64,000 nucleotides of DNA from JAAYCI01 sp964370295 (GCA_964370295.1 CAYJIR010000008.1:4340-68339); one strand, 5' to 3'; positions 8,278 through 17,839 are shown, counted from the stretch's first letter. Program-made: numbers and translations. Notes: generated by a model not told the origin, from the letters alone.

Positions 8278-9390
8278 ATGGCAAGTATTTCACTAAAACA
8301 CATCGACAAAATTTATCCCGGAAATGTTACTGCTGTGAAAGATTTTAATTTAGAAGTAAACGACAAAGAATTTGTTATATTGGTAGGCCCGTCCGGCTGC
8401 GGGAAATCCACCACGCTTAGAATGATAGCCGGCCTTGAAGAAATTAGCGCAGGAGAGCTTTTTATTGGCGACAAATTGGTAAACGATGTGCCTCCAAAAG
8501 ACAGAGACATTGCAATGGTATTTCAAAACTATGCTTTATATCCCCACATGACTGTGTTTAAAAATATGGCCTTTGGCCTAGAGCTGCGCAAAACACCGAA
8601 GGACGAAATCAAACGTCGCGTGCAAGAAGCCGCCAAAATATTGGATATTGAGCACTTGCTAGAACGCAAACCCAAAGCATTATCCGGCGGGCAACGTCAA
8701 CGTGTGGCACTTGGACGCGCTATGGTTAGAAACCCTGCTGTGTTTTTGCTGGACGAACCACTTTCGAACCTGGATGCTAAATTGCGCGCTTCCATGCGCA
8801 CCCAGCTCATCAAGCTACACAAGCGCCTTGGCACCACCTTTGTGTATGTTACACATGATCAAACCGAAGCCATGACAATGGGCGATCGCATTGTGGTGAT
8901 GAAAGATGGTTTTGTGCAACAGGTGGACACTCCACAAAATTTATACGATTCTCCTTGCAATACTTTTGTAGCCGGTTTCATCGGCACGCCACAAATGAAT
9001 TTCTTAGATGCAACACTTACGCACAAAAATGGGCAATATTTTATCAACTTACCCTCCGATGACACTTTGATATTTCCGTCCGAAAAGGTACAAGACAGCC
9101 TTTCTGCCTATGTGGGTAAGACTGTAAAAGTGGGTATTCGTCCCGAAGACATCCATGACGACGACACTTTCCTGCGCAACAACCAAAATTCCATTTTAAA
9201 AACCACAGTAGAAGTAAGTGAATTGATGGGTAGCGAAGTATACCTATATCTTAACTACCAAGGAATTCCCTTAACAGCGCGTGTAGAGCCCACTACACAA
9301 AGCAAACCTGGAAACGAAACACATGTGGGCATCAACACACATAAAATCCACTTATTCGACATTGAAACGGAAAAAGCAATTTTAACGTAA
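8278..9390 (+). CDS. ABC transporter ATPase of the MalK/UgpC/MsmK (sugar importer) family
   Basis: This 370-residue ATPase energises carbohydrate importers at the cytoplasmic face of the membrane. It has Walker A GPSGCGKST, the signature LSGGQRQRVALGRAM, Walker B FLLDEPLSNLD and the switch histidine in YVTHDQTEAM. The C-terminal 130 residues form the TOBE/regulatory domain of the MalK type (KVGIRPEDIH). ATG 8278 is preferred over the ATG at 8251 because AAAGGAG sits just before it and the protein then starts MASISLKHIDK like its relatives. No permease or binding protein is adjacent, so it is probably a shared ATPase serving several importers. Confidence 0.93.
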   Translation: MASISLKHIDKIYPGNVTAVKDFNLEVNDKEFVILVGPSGCGKSTTLRMIAGLEEISAGELFIGDKLVNDVPPKDRDIAMVFQNYALYPHMTVFKNMAFGLELRKTPKDEIKRRVQEAAKILDIEHLLERKPKALSGGQRQRVALGRAMVRNPAVFLLDEPLSNLDAKLRASMRTQLIKLHKRLGTTFVYVTHDQTEAMTMGDRIVVMKDGFVQQVDTPQNLYDSPCNTFVAGFIGTPQMNFLDATLTHKNGQYFINLPSDDTLIFPSEKVQDSLSAYVGKTVKVGIRPEDIHDDDTFLRNNQNSILKTTVEVSELMGSEVYLYLNYQGIPLTARVEPTTQSKPGNETHVGINTHKIHLFDIETEKAILT

Positions 9391-9452
9391 GGTCAACTGT
9401 GATGATGCCTGCTTTGGCACACATTGTGTTTCGCTGTGTTTCTTTACACTCT

Positions 9453-9506
9453 TTAGAGTCTGCTTTGCAACCTTTATCAACTGGAGGCCCGCAAAGCAGG
9501 CTCTAA
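9453..9506. terminator. Bidirectional hairpin between convergent genes
   Basis: TTAGAGTCTGCTTTGC (9453-9468) pairs with GCAAAGCAGGCTCTAA (9491-9506) with one wobble position, followed by A/T-rich sequence on both sides. It separates the ABC ATPase gene and the molybdenum hydroxylase operon. Confidence 0.65.
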
Positions 9507-9542
9507 AAAAATGCAAAAGAAATTTAGTCTGCAGGTATTCTC

Positions 9543-11777
9543 TTAAAGACCTGCCTTTACGCGATCAGGCGTCAAGGGCAGCTGTGTAAAATTCACCCCT
9601 GCAGCATTAGAAACCGCATTGCCAATGGCAGCAGCACTGGGCACCACAGAGCACTCGCCAATGCTTTTGGCTCCAAAGGGACCTCCTGGCTCGATTTCTT
9701 CCACAAATGCAATGTGTATGGGTGGCATTTCTTTTGCCCGAAAGATTTTATATTGCCGAAAAGTACTGTTCTTTACTTTCCCCTTTTCATCGCGCACAAT
9801 ACTTTCGCTTAAGGCATAGCCCAAGCCCATTTGCACCGCACCCTCAATTTGCCCTTCAACATTTAAAGGATTGATGGCATAGCCCACATCATGTGCGGCC
9901 ACATAATCCAGCACCTTTACCTCGCCGGTTTCGGTATCTAATCTAACTTTCACAATATGTGTTCCATAGGAAACCGCCATGGAGTTTGAAACAAATGTTT
10001 CGGCCACACAAAGTTCACGGCGTGCACGTGCGTGTTTCACCAATTGCTCATAGCTGGCCCTCTTTCCACATTGGCAAACAACGCTTCCCTCTTGTACCCT
10101 TAATTCCTCTTTCGCACAATCTAAAAAAGATGCTGCTTCCTCTAATAATTCTTCTTTCATACCTTGCGCAGCCTTTACCGCGGCATGAACACTCACATAA
10201 GTACCCCGACTACCGTAGTTGCCAAGATCCCAAAGACCGGTGCCCGTGTCTGCATCAAGGCACGAAACCGATTCAAAGGGCAATGCTAAAATTTCGGCAA
10301 TTACGAGCTGTTGGCTCGTAACACAACCATTGCCCATATCACTAAACCCGGTGGTAAAGCCGGCGGTTCCATCTTCATTCATACGCAAAATAATTCCGGT
10401 AGAGTCTGGCACAACTCCATACATTCCGTTTCCGTGTGCCGCGGTGGCAACCCCCACTCCTAAACGATAGCGACCGCCTTTTTTGTTTGTCTCCTGCACT
10501 TCGGCAAGTGCAGCCTCATAACCAAACAAATCACGCGCCTTATGCAAGGTATCTTGCGCACAAGTGTTTCCAAGAGGGCTGTTAAAACGCAAATCCATGC
10601 CGTTTCTCTCAATAAGATTTTTTGCAAGAATATCGCACATATCCATGCCTAATTTTTGGCTAATTTCATATATCATACGTTGTTGCGCAAAAAATTCTTG
10701 TGGAGAACCAAACCCACGCATGGCACCTGCCGAGGTTGTGTTGGTGTAAATGCCATTCCCCACAAAACGGATATGTGGTGTTTTCATCATGCGAAACAGT
10801 TTGCCACACATGGCCCAAATAATCGAAGATGTTGCACCGGCATAAGCTCCTGCATTCACCAGAATATCATAATCTTGTGCCGTGATGGTTCCGTCTGCCG
10901 AAACACCCATTTTAACGCGCACACGCATCTCATGGCGGCATCGAGAAGAAGGAATGTCCTCGCGGCGGGTATAAACAAGCCGCACAGGCCGCCGTGCTTG
11001 CATGGAAAGTGCGGCCACAATAGGGTCGCATACCATATCGATTTTACCTCCAAACCCACCGCCAAGTGCTGGCGCAATAACACGCACCCGGCTCATAGGA
11101 ATATCGAAAATACGAGAGAGATTGATGCGGTAGGCAAAAACATCTTGGCTTGTAGAATACATAGTAAGACTACCATCGGCGCGATAATCGGCGATAGCAG
11201 CATGGGTTTCAATGGCCGCATGATGTATGGCAGGCAAATCATACACATCTTCAAACACATATTCAGCCTCGGCAAGTGCTTGCTCTACATCACCACAATT
11301 TTGACGTACCACCTCAAATATATTACCACCCTCGTGAATGGCAATGGCATCTTTTGCGATTGCCTCTTCACACTGCAGATAAAAGGGCAATTCTTCGTAT
11401 TCCACTTTTATAAGGCGCAGCGCTGTCTCGGCAATTTTTTCGTTGTCGGCGGCCACGGCGGCCACCTTATCGCCCACAAAACGCACGGTGCTGTCGAAAA
11501 CTTTTTCGGTTTTTACACCGTCAATTTCCTCGCCACAGCTGTTAAAATAACAGTTCGGCGTATTTTTATAATGCACCACAGCACGCACACCCGGCAAGGC
11601 CTCGGCCTCGCTTGTATCTATATTTTTAATTTTAGCGTGTGCCACCGGCGAAAAAAGAACTTTCGCATGAAGCATACGAGGCAATTTAATATCGGCTGTA
11701 TACAAAAGCTCACCCGTCACTTTGGCCGCGGCATCCCGAATGGGTTGCCCCTTTCCCACCAATGTATATCCGCTCAT
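9543..11777 (-). CDS. Xanthine dehydrogenase-family molybdopterin-binding subunit
   Basis: This 744-residue large subunit of a molybdenum hydroxylase holds the molybdopterin cofactor and the active site. It shows the a/b hammerhead N-terminus (GQPIRDAAAKVTGELLYTAD), the cofactor loop ALGGGFGGK, AMRGFGSPQ, and the C-terminal GAKSIGE carrying the catalytic glutamate. Such enzymes hydroxylate purines, aldehydes or nicotinate-like heterocycles; the exact substrate cannot be read from sequence. It follows the 2Fe-2S subunit gene with a TAATG overlap, so the two form a unit. No FAD-binding subunit is adjacent. The arrangement is thus closer to two-component aldehyde-oxidoreductase-like enzymes than to three-subunit XdhABC. 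Confidence 0.9.
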   Translation of the reverse strand: MSGYTLVGKGQPIRDAAAKVTGELLYTADIKLPRMLHAKVLFSPVAHAKIKNIDTSEAEALPGVRAVVHYKNTPNCYFNSCGEEIDGVKTEKVFDSTVRFVGDKVAAVAADNEKIAETALRLIKVEYEELPFYLQCEEAIAKDAIAIHEGGNIFEVVRQNCGDVEQALAEAEYVFEDVYDLPAIHHAAIETHAAIADYRADGSLTMYSTSQDVFAYRINLSRIFDIPMSRVRVIAPALGGGFGGKIDMVCDPIVAALSMQARRPVRLVYTRREDIPSSRCRHEMRVRVKMGVSADGTITAQDYDILVNAGAYAGATSSIIWAMCGKLFRMMKTPHIRFVGNGIYTNTTSAGAMRGFGSPQEFFAQQRMIYEISQKLGMDMCDILAKNLIERNGMDLRFNSPLGNTCAQDTLHKARDLFGYEAALAEVQETNKKGGRYRLGVGVATAAHGNGMYGVVPDSTGIILRMNEDGTAGFTTGFSDMGNGCVTSQQLVIAEILALPFESVSCLDADTGTGLWDLGNYGSRGTYVSVHAAVKAAQGMKEELLEEAASFLDCAKEELRVQEGSVVCQCGKRASYEQLVKHARARRELCVAETFVSNSMAVSYGTHIVKVRLDTETGEVKVLDYVAAHDVGYAINPLNVEGQIEGAVQMGLGYALSESIVRDEKGKVKNSTFRQYKIFRAKEMPPIHIAFVEEIEPGGPFGAKSIGECSVVPSAAAIGNAVSNAAGVNFTQLPLTPDRVKAGL

Positions 11778-12253
11778 TATGCTCCCTCCTTTATGTAAGA
11801 TACGGCCAAGCGTACCGCGTCTAAAATTTTAACATAACCCGTACATCGGCACAAATTTGGATTGATCGCCTCCAAAATTTCTTCCTCGCTTGGGCTTGGA
11901 TTTTTATCTAATAGAGCCTTTGTCGAAAGCACCATGCCCGGTGTACAATATCCACATTGCACGGCTCCAGCATCTATAAAAGCTTGTTGAATGTGGTGTA
12001 GGCCACCGTCTTCTCCACGCACACCCTCAATGGTAACGATTTTCTTTCCCTCTAATTTCTGCACTTGATAAAGACAACTGTTTACAGCCTCGCCGTCAAT
12101 AATAACACGGCAAGCCCCACAATCACCCGTGTTGCAACCGCATTTTGCGCCCGTCAAATCTAACACTTCACGCAAAACATACAACAAATTCCAGTTTTTT
12201 TCACAATAAATACTACGCTCTTCACCATTGATATTTAAGCAAAATGCTTCCAT
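11777..12253 (-). CDS. 2Fe-2S subunit of a molybdenum hydroxylase
   Basis: This 158-residue electron-transfer subunit carries two 2Fe-2S clusters. The N-terminal plant-ferredoxin-type cluster is in CGCNTGDCGACRVII with the distal Cys in NSCLYQ (about 42-70). The C-terminal four-helix cluster is in CGYCTPGM and LCRCTGY. The start ATG at 12253 follows AAGGAGG. Its stop shares one base with the start of the large subunit (TAATG), giving tight coupling. In typical enzymes the electrons pass on to an FAD subunit; none is encoded here, so the acceptor may be encoded elsewhere or be a ferredoxin or flavodoxin. Confidence 0.93.
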   Translation of the reverse strand: MEAFCLNINGEERSIYCEKNWNLLYVLREVLDLTGAKCGCNTGDCGACRVIIDGEAVNSCLYQVQKLEGKKIVTIEGVRGEDGGLHHIQQAFIDAGAVQCGYCTPGMVLSTKALLDKNPSPSEEEILEAINPNLCRCTGYVKILDAVRLAVSYIKEGA

Positions 12254-12401
12254 TTCTTTTGCCTCCTTATTCTTTCAAACGCCAGAAATATTATTAAATA
12301 AAATTAAAAATTATACGCCACTTTTATACCAAAGAACGCATAAGTTTGCATCCACAAACAACTTTAAATTTTTTGTGATAATAATCATCCTTCATCACAC
12401 C

Positions 12402-13133
12402 CTAAACCGGAAAATCGTTTTTAGCTTGTGCAATTAACCCGCGTAGACGTTCGGGTAATTCCTTTTGCTCTTCCCGTGTAAGATTTTGTGTTTCTATTGG
12501 CGGCAATATCCTCATATAGATATCTCCGCCTTGTAAATGATACTGATTGCCTTCTAAAATTTTATATGTCCCTTCTAGCGCTATAGGCACAATGGGCACT
12601 CCGGCACGCAAGGCCATGCGCACACCACCGGCTTTAAATTCTCCCATTTCGCTACTTTTGGAACGTGTCCCCTCGGGGCAAACGATTAAACTTTGTCCAT
12701 TTTTTAAAACTTCCTCACCCTCTTTCAGGGCTGCCGCCGCCGCTCTAATATCATCTCTTTGCACAAAAACACAGTCTAGCGCCTTCATCCACTGCGCCAA
12801 AAACGGAATTTTTTTCAAGCCTGCCTTCGCCATCAAAGGATGTGGGCGGCCAAGATCATACATTAAAACAGGAATATCAATATAGCTTTGATGGTTGGAT
12901 ACAAACAAAACCGTTTCACCATCTTTGGGTAGGTTTTCTTCCCCCTCTATGTGTATCCGAATGCCCACATGTCGGAACGTTCTCCGCACCCACAATTGCC
13001 CATGTTTTTTTAGAAGTTCTCTTGCTTCTTCTGTTCGTCCATGCTTTTTTAAATACACTACACGCCAATACAAGGGCATGCGCACCGCCATATATATAAA
13101 TAACCAACTCACCCAAAGCACTGTTTTAAACAT
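12402..13133 (-). CDS. plsC: 1-acyl-sn-glycerol-3-phosphate acyltransferase
   Basis: This membrane-bound enzyme makes phosphatidic acid from lysophosphatidic acid. The 243 residues include an N-terminal hydrophobic segment (about 1-20), the catalytic NHQSYID (NHX4D motif, about 80-86), the glycerophosphate-binding FVQRDD region, and the PEGTRSK motif. Length and motif order match PlsC. The start at 13133 follows AAAGGGGAAAAAT. The MATE gene lies 20 bases upstream on the same strand, so co-transcription is likely. No other lipid-synthesis gene is next to it. Confidence 0.92.
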   Translation of the reverse strand: MFKTVLWVSWLFIYMAVRMPLYWRVVYLKKHGRTEEARELLKKHGQLWVRRTFRHVGIRIHIEGEENLPKDGETVLFVSNHQSYIDIPVLMYDLGRPHPLMAKAGLKKIPFLAQWMKALDCVFVQRDDIRAAAAALKEGEEVLKNGQSLIVCPEGTRSKSSEMGEFKAGGVRMALRAGVPIVPIALEGTYKILEGNQYHLQGGDIYMRILPPIETQNLTREEQKELPERLRGLIAQAKNDFPV

Positions 13134-13153
13134 ATTTTTCCCCTTTAATCGAT

Positions 13154-14512
13154 TTATATCTCATCTCGTGTTACATTGCAAAGCCATTTTTTACTTCTAT
13201 AGCGCCAAATACAAATGGGAATTTTGATGATTTCGTCGAAATACAAAATAGCGAACACCACTTCCACTGGCCAATCAAACACAAATGCGGCAATAAAACC
13301 CATAGCAATACTAAATCCCCACAGCGTTGCTAAATCCAAAAGCAACCCAAAGCGTGTATCTCCGCCCGAGCGACAAATCCCCACCACCATTAAGGCATTA
13401 AATGCTTGCGCCAACACAAAAATGCAAAGCACGTATAACAAAAACGAAAGATACTTATGTGCCAAGGGCGACAGATTCATCATTTGTAAAATAAAAGGAC
13501 GCAAAACAAAAATGGTTACACTCCCCATCACGCTAAAAATTATTGATAAGCGAACAAAGTACTTTGCATAAACCAATGCCCGCTGCTCTTTGCCGGCGCC
13601 AATTTCCTTGCCCATCAGCATAGCTGCCGCACTGGCAAGACCAAAACATACCACCATAGCCAGCTGACGTGTTACACTTGTAACCGAGTTGGCGGCCACA
13701 GCCGCTGCACCCAAGTGCCCCACAATAACTGACGACGTGCTAATGCCAAGACCCCAAAGCAATTCATTAATCGTTGTGGGCATAGAAAAACGAAAAAAGT
13801 CATTTAGCAAATTTTTAGGCCAATGCCACAAATCGTACCATTTTATGCGCACAACTGTATTTTTTTTGGCATAAATCACAACGATAATCAGCTCTAGAAG
13901 GCGGGCCAAAGTGGTTCCAAGAGCCGCACCGGCAATACCCATCGGCTCAAGACCCAACAGCCCGAAAATAAAAATACTATTTAACACAATATTGGTGCAA
14001 AATGAGATAAAATAAACCACTGTGGCCACCACAGCACGCTCGATACTGCGCATTAAGCTTAGATAAGTTGTTGTAAAACCAAAGAAAAGGTAGCTTACCG
14101 CAATGATGCGCAAATAAACTGCCCCTTCGGCGACAACCGCTTCCTCCGGCGTAAAAACACGCATAAGAGGCACCGGAAACAAAAATGCCACCAAAAAAAA
14201 TAAAATTGAAAATACCATAGAAATAGTAAGCGTCATGCTTAATACTTTTTCGATGGTTCGTTTTTCTCCACGCCCCCAATATTGGGCCGTTAGCACGCAA
14301 GCTCCAGAGGATAAGCCAAATAACAGAAGTGTTAAAATAAACTGCACTTGCCCGGCCAAAGAAGCCCCCGAAAGCACAATTTCGCCCACTCGGCCCAACA
14401 TAATAACATCAGCGCTTTGTACACCCACATTGATTAGGTTTTGCAGGGTGATGGGCACCGCAAGGCTAATCACCTGTTTATAAAATATCTTTTTATTTAT
14501 TGTTTGGTCCAT
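13154..14512 (-). CDS. MATE-family efflux transporter
   Basis: This is a 452-residue inner-membrane antiporter with about twelve hydrophobic segments. It belongs to the NorM/DinF-type multidrug and toxin extrusion superfamily. The N-terminal MATE pattern is visible: VISLAVPITLQNLINVGVQS and ADVIMLGRVGE, with the second half repeating it around GLGISTSSVIVGHLGAAAVAA. The start was moved from 14572 to the ATG at 14512, where AAAGGAAG lies directly upstream and the protein begins MDQTINKK. Substrate specificity is not predictable. It is divergent from the downstream-pointing glycosyltransferase gene and probably co-transcribed with plsC. Confidence 0.9.
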   Translation of the reverse strand: MDQTINKKIFYKQVISLAVPITLQNLINVGVQSADVIMLGRVGEIVLSGASLAGQVQFILTLLLFGLSSGACVLTAQYWGRGEKRTIEKVLSMTLTISMVFSILFFLVAFLFPVPLMRVFTPEEAVVAEGAVYLRIIAVSYLFFGFTTTYLSLMRSIERAVVATVVYFISFCTNIVLNSIFIFGLLGLEPMGIAGAALGTTLARLLELIIVVIYAKKNTVVRIKWYDLWHWPKNLLNDFFRFSMPTTINELLWGLGISTSSVIVGHLGAAAVAANSVTSVTRQLAMVVCFGLASAAAMLMGKEIGAGKEQRALVYAKYFVRLSIIFSVMGSVTIFVLRPFILQMMNLSPLAHKYLSFLLYVLCIFVLAQAFNALMVVGICRSGGDTRFGLLLDLATLWGFSIAMGFIAAFVFDWPVEVVFAILYFDEIIKIPICIWRYRSKKWLCNVTRDEI

Positions 14513-14683
14513 AGCTTCCTTTCGTGCCCTTGAACGCAAGTTTAAAAACACAGCTCGTACAGTGCAAGGCAAGTTCTTTTTAGTATACCTTATTTGAGCT
14601 TTTAAGAAAAGGCATCTTCTTAAAAAATCTTAGTTGAGATGTTCCCTATAGGGCCTCTCACCGCACAAATGTCGAGCTTTGTT

Positions 14684-14712
14684 TTGCCCCAACGACTCTG
14701 GTATGGTATACT
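14684..14712 (+). promoter_or_regulatory. Predicted promoter of the family 2 glycosyltransferase gene
   Basis: TTGCCC (14684-14689), a 17-base spacer and TATACT (14707-14712), 29 bases before the ATG at 14742. Confidence 0.5.
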
Positions 14713-14741
14713 AAATTTGTACAATAAATAGGAGGACATTT

Positions 14742-15743
14742 ATGAAACCTAAATTAAGCATTGTGCTACCAAACCTGAATGGTGCGGGCTGGCTAAATGC
14801 AAGTATACAAAGTTTGTATGCACAAACAGAACAGAACTTTGAGCTAATTATTGTAGACAATGGCTCTTGCGATAGCAGTTTGGAAGATGCCAAACAAGCC
14901 GCCCAACAGCCCAATTGTATCTTAATAGAAAATGCAAAAAATGTAGGGTTTTCTAAAGCGGTAAACCAGGGCATTGCCATTGCAAAAGCATCCTATGTTT
15001 TACTTTTTAATAATGATGCATTCGCAAAAAAGGACATGGTTTCCCAACTTTTAAAAACCATAGAACAAGACGAAAAAATTTTTTCTGTACAGTGTTTAAT
15101 GTTACGCCATGCCGAGCCGGAAAAGGCAGATGATTGCGGGGATTTTGTCACACTGTTTGGATGGGCCTATAAACGTGGAGACGGCCTACCACATACACGT
15201 TATCTTAAAAAACAACGTGTATTTTCGGCCTGTGGTGGCGCCGCCTTATATCGCAAATCTTTACTTTTAGAGCTTGGTGGATTTGAAGAATTGTTCTTTG
15301 CCTATTTAGAGGATGTAGATATTAGCTGGCGCGCAAACAATCACGGTTATTACTGCTTATATGAGCCGGCGGCTGTTTGCACACACATTTGCGGAGCCAC
15401 AACCAGTGCAGGCGCCGGAAAAACCCCTTACAACGATTTCAAATCTTTGCAAAGTGGTCGAAACAGCTTGCTTTTGCCATTTAAAAATCTGCCACTCCCC
15501 TTTTTGCTTCTTAACTCTGGGTTTTTATTGATTGGCTACTTTGTGAAAATGCTGGTATTTAGTTTGCGTGGTTTTGGAAAACCTTACCGACAAGGCTACA
15601 AAGAAGCCTTACAGCTGCTAGCTATTTTGCCAAAAACACGGTTTCAAATTCATCACCTTCCACACTATTTATGGGTCCAATGGAGCCTATTCTGTGGCTG
15701 TTTCGGCTACATACACTACCGTTTGCTTCGCTTTATAAAGTGA
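14742..15743 (+). CDS. Glycosyltransferase family 2 (rhamnosyltransferase-like)
   Basis: This 333-residue GT-A fold enzyme probably adds a sugar to a cell-surface polysaccharide at the inner face of the membrane. It starts with SIVLPNLNGAGWLNASIQSL, has the nucleotide-sugar aspartates in IVDNGSCD and LLFNNDAF, the CGGAALYRKSLLLELGGF acceptor-side motif and the EDVDISWR catalytic segment (about 190). The last 90 residues have two hydrophobic stretches (about 240-270), suggesting membrane attachment. The start follows AGGAGGACATTT with a promoter just upstream. A decayed LUD gene lies downstream. Donor and acceptor are not predictable. Confidence 0.88.
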   Translation: MKPKLSIVLPNLNGAGWLNASIQSLYAQTEQNFELIIVDNGSCDSSLEDAKQAAQQPNCILIENAKNVGFSKAVNQGIAIAKASYVLLFNNDAFAKKDMVSQLLKTIEQDEKIFSVQCLMLRHAEPEKADDCGDFVTLFGWAYKRGDGLPHTRYLKKQRVFSACGGAALYRKSLLLELGGFEELFFAYLEDVDISWRANNHGYYCLYEPAAVCTHICGATTSAGAGKTPYNDFKSLQSGRNSLLLPFKNLPLPFLLLNSGFLLIGYFVKMLVFSLRGFGKPYRQGYKEALQLLAILPKTRFQIHHLPHYLWVQWSLFCGCFGYIHYRLLRFIK

Positions 15744-15900
15744 GAAAAAGACCTCGCTTGCACCGCGTAAGCAAGACATTTACTTGCCCGCATATTGTCT
15801 CTTATAGATACTGATAAAAGCTTAATACATATAACAAAAAGGAACGTGCGGCACTTTGCTTCGATTTTTTAAACTCACCCTATATGGATCTTGTTGACAC

Positions 15901-16479
15901 CGTCGACTTCACAACAAACGGAGGCAAAAAGATGGGTTCTCCGTAGGTGCTGTTACCGAAGCGGGCGAATTGTATGCCGTGGACGGCAAAGGAAACCGTG
16001 TAGCTGCACTTTCCTTTGGCCCACAGCGCGTAATTAATGCTCACTGAACAAACAAAAATGACATATACATATTATAAAATGTCATTTTTGTTTTCACCTT
16101 TTTATTTAAGAGGCGAAAACACAGTGGAGCGCATCAAAGTATGCCCTATAATAGTGCTGTCCTTGGCACTTTTATAGCCACCGCGATACGCGGTGGGCCT
16201 GAATGAACCCCGCAGGGGTTCATTCAGCAGGCATTAATTATCATTGTTGGCCACAACAAACTAGTAGACACCCTGCAAGAAGCAAAAACCGCAATTTTTT
16301 AATTTCTGCTCCTGCAAACACAACACCGCTTGGGGCTAAAAACGCCCTGTGCCTCCACAGGTCAATGTCAAGAATGTCAAAGCCCCGAGCGCATCTGCTG
16401 CACGCAATTGGTGCTGGGGCCACAGCGTAACGCAGGACGCATTACTGTTATTTTAGTGGGAGAGGATTTGAGCTACTAA
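15901..16479 (+). pseudogene. LUD-domain (LutC/YkgG, DUF162) protein remnant split by a mobile repeat
   Basis: From 15946 the frame reads GAVTEAGELYAVDGKGNRVA and on to FGPQRVI, the central part of LUD-domain proteins (lactate-utilisation type). At 16031 a family 1 element interrupts it. After the element the same frame resumes with IIIVGHNKLVDTLQEAK, hits a stop near the AATTTTTT run, and continues in other frames with ISAPANT, TPCASTGQCQECQSPERICC and GRITVILVGEDLSY, ending TAA at 16477-16479. Removing the element and one flanking TAATTA restores VI-II across the junction. At least two frameshifts and a lost N-terminus show long decay. The stretch 15744-15900 holds no other recognisable coding sequence. 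Confidence 0.85.
16035..16236 (+). repeat. TIR-hairpin element family 1 (copy B), inserted in the LUD pseudogene
   Basis: This copy of about 200 bases runs from TAATGCTCACTGAACAAAC to GTTCATTCAGCAGGCATTA. It lacks the second internal hairpin of copies A and C but has a perfect first hairpin (AAACAAAAATGACAT / ATGTCATTTTTGTTT) and a perfect 13-bp right-end hairpin (CTGAATGAACCCC / GGGGTTCATTCAG). It is flanked by TAATTA at 16031-16036 and 16235-16240. Because the interrupted gene can be read on both sides, this copy shows that the element inserted into pre-existing sequence. Confidence 0.88.
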
Positions 16480-16545
16480 TACTTTGAGTTCACCCACTTT
16501 TCCACTTTTATTTTCACGAATAAAAATGCGATACTCAGTATTAAA

Positions 16546-17802
16546 TCATCGCTGATTCGCGTTCAGCCCACGTGTATGGGCGATGGGTTCCCATGTGGTT
16601 TGTTTTATAAACAAGCTGTAAACGGTAATGGGAACCCAACTTGCCACATAAAAAGGAAAAAAGAGCAGGCCGATAAAGGTGTGTGGCAAAACTTTCCCAC
16701 ATGTCCACTTCATCAAAACGGTTGCCAATATCGTAAGTGTAATGAGTGAAAGCAAGGCAATTCCTGTGGCCGTGAAAAAAAGCGCGAGCAAAGTTTGTGC
16801 TGTGCCAAAAACGATCACTTGATACGCCAACCAAACACCAAAATATAAACTCACAAATAAAGTAGGCACCAATAAGACCGGCATAAGATATATCAGCGCG
16901 AGATCCAATGCAATAGGCGATCGATTCCTCACGCCTTTTCGTAACAAAAGCCCCAGTAGCAAGCGCGCACTCTGTGCCCCACCTGTACACCAGCGTTTGC
17001 GTTGTTTTACTGTTTCCTTAAAAGCCAAAGGCTGTTCGTCATAAATAATTGCCTTTGGCACATAATGCACACGTTGCCCCTGCAATACGCACAATGCGGT
17101 AAATTCATAATCCTCTGTCATGGTTTGTGTGTGCCATCCGCCCATTTTCCGTAAAAGCTCACAAGAAACCACAAACCCACTGCCACTAATAAGAGCCGAA
17201 AGCCCCAGTGTTTCACGACCTCCGTTAAAAAATCGGCTCAATATCCACCACCATGCACTCCCGGCTGTTGCAACAGCCGTATCGCTTGGGTTTTTGCTAT
17301 CACGAAACCCCTGCGCCACCTGTGTGCCATTTGCCAAAGCATTGTTCATCTGCTGTAGAAAATCCGGATGTACCAAATTATCTGCATCAAATACGCATAC
17401 GGCATCAAAATCCTGTGTTTCAAGCACTTCCTCTACCATTTGTGTAAGAACTTCCCCTTTAGAGGAAACTTCCCCTTTGGGTCTAAAAATTTCAGCGCCG
17501 TGCGCACGGGCTATGGTCTCGGTATCATCTGTGCAATTATTAGGAGCTACCACCACACGATATAGCTCCTTGGGGTATTGCAAGTTTTCTAAGCTATTGC
17601 ATAAATATCCGATCACAGCGGCCTCATTACGCGCAGCAACCAAAATGGCAAACCGAGTTTTTGCAGGTATAGCTGGCGCGTCGTCCTGTTTTTTTAGACC
17701 ACAAATTGCCACTGCTATATGATACAAATTGTATAAAACCAACACACATGCAGCTATAACCACCGGAAAAGGCGGCGAAACCAGGAAGGCGCTCCACTCC
17801 AT
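16546..17802 (-). CDS. Processive-type membrane glycosyltransferase family 2
   Basis: This is a 418-residue membrane glycosyltransferase of the cellulose/hyaluronan-synthase-like GT2 group. A single N-terminal membrane segment (about 10-30) is followed by the cytosolic catalytic domain. The aspartate sites lie in VAPNNCTDDT and VFDADN, with TMTEDYEF and the QRKRW acceptor motif after them. Three or four C-terminal membrane segments follow (about 290-400). This architecture suggests polymer synthesis or lipid-linked sugar transfer at the inner membrane. The start is set by GGAAAGGAAATTTGTGTT. It is the second glycosyltransferase in this patch, convergent with the LUD remnant. Confidence 0.87.
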   Translation of the reverse strand: MEWSAFLVSPPFPVVIAACVLVLYNLYHIAVAICGLKKQDDAPAIPAKTRFAILVAARNEAAVIGYLCNSLENLQYPKELYRVVVAPNNCTDDTETIARAHGAEIFRPKGEVSSKGEVLTQMVEEVLETQDFDAVCVFDADNLVHPDFLQQMNNALANGTQVAQGFRDSKNPSDTAVATAGSAWWWILSRFFNGGRETLGLSALISGSGFVVSCELLRKMGGWHTQTMTEDYEFTALCVLQGQRVHYVPKAIIYDEQPLAFKETVKQRKRWCTGGAQSARLLLGLLLRKGVRNRSPIALDLALIYLMPVLLVPTLFVSLYFGVWLAYQVIVFGTAQTLLALFFTATGIALLSLITLTILATVLMKWTCGKVLPHTFIGLLFFPFYVASWVPITVYSLFIKQTTWEPIAHTRGLNANQR

Positions 17803-17839
17803 AACACAAATTTCCTTTCCATTTCTTTCCTTACTATCT

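Noticed and set aside
10656..11798. 380-codon open frame on the plus strand opposite the molybdenum hydroxylase gene
   Set aside because: It is fully antisense to a well-conserved gene, has many His/Arg/Cys residues typical of shadow frames, and has no ribosome site.
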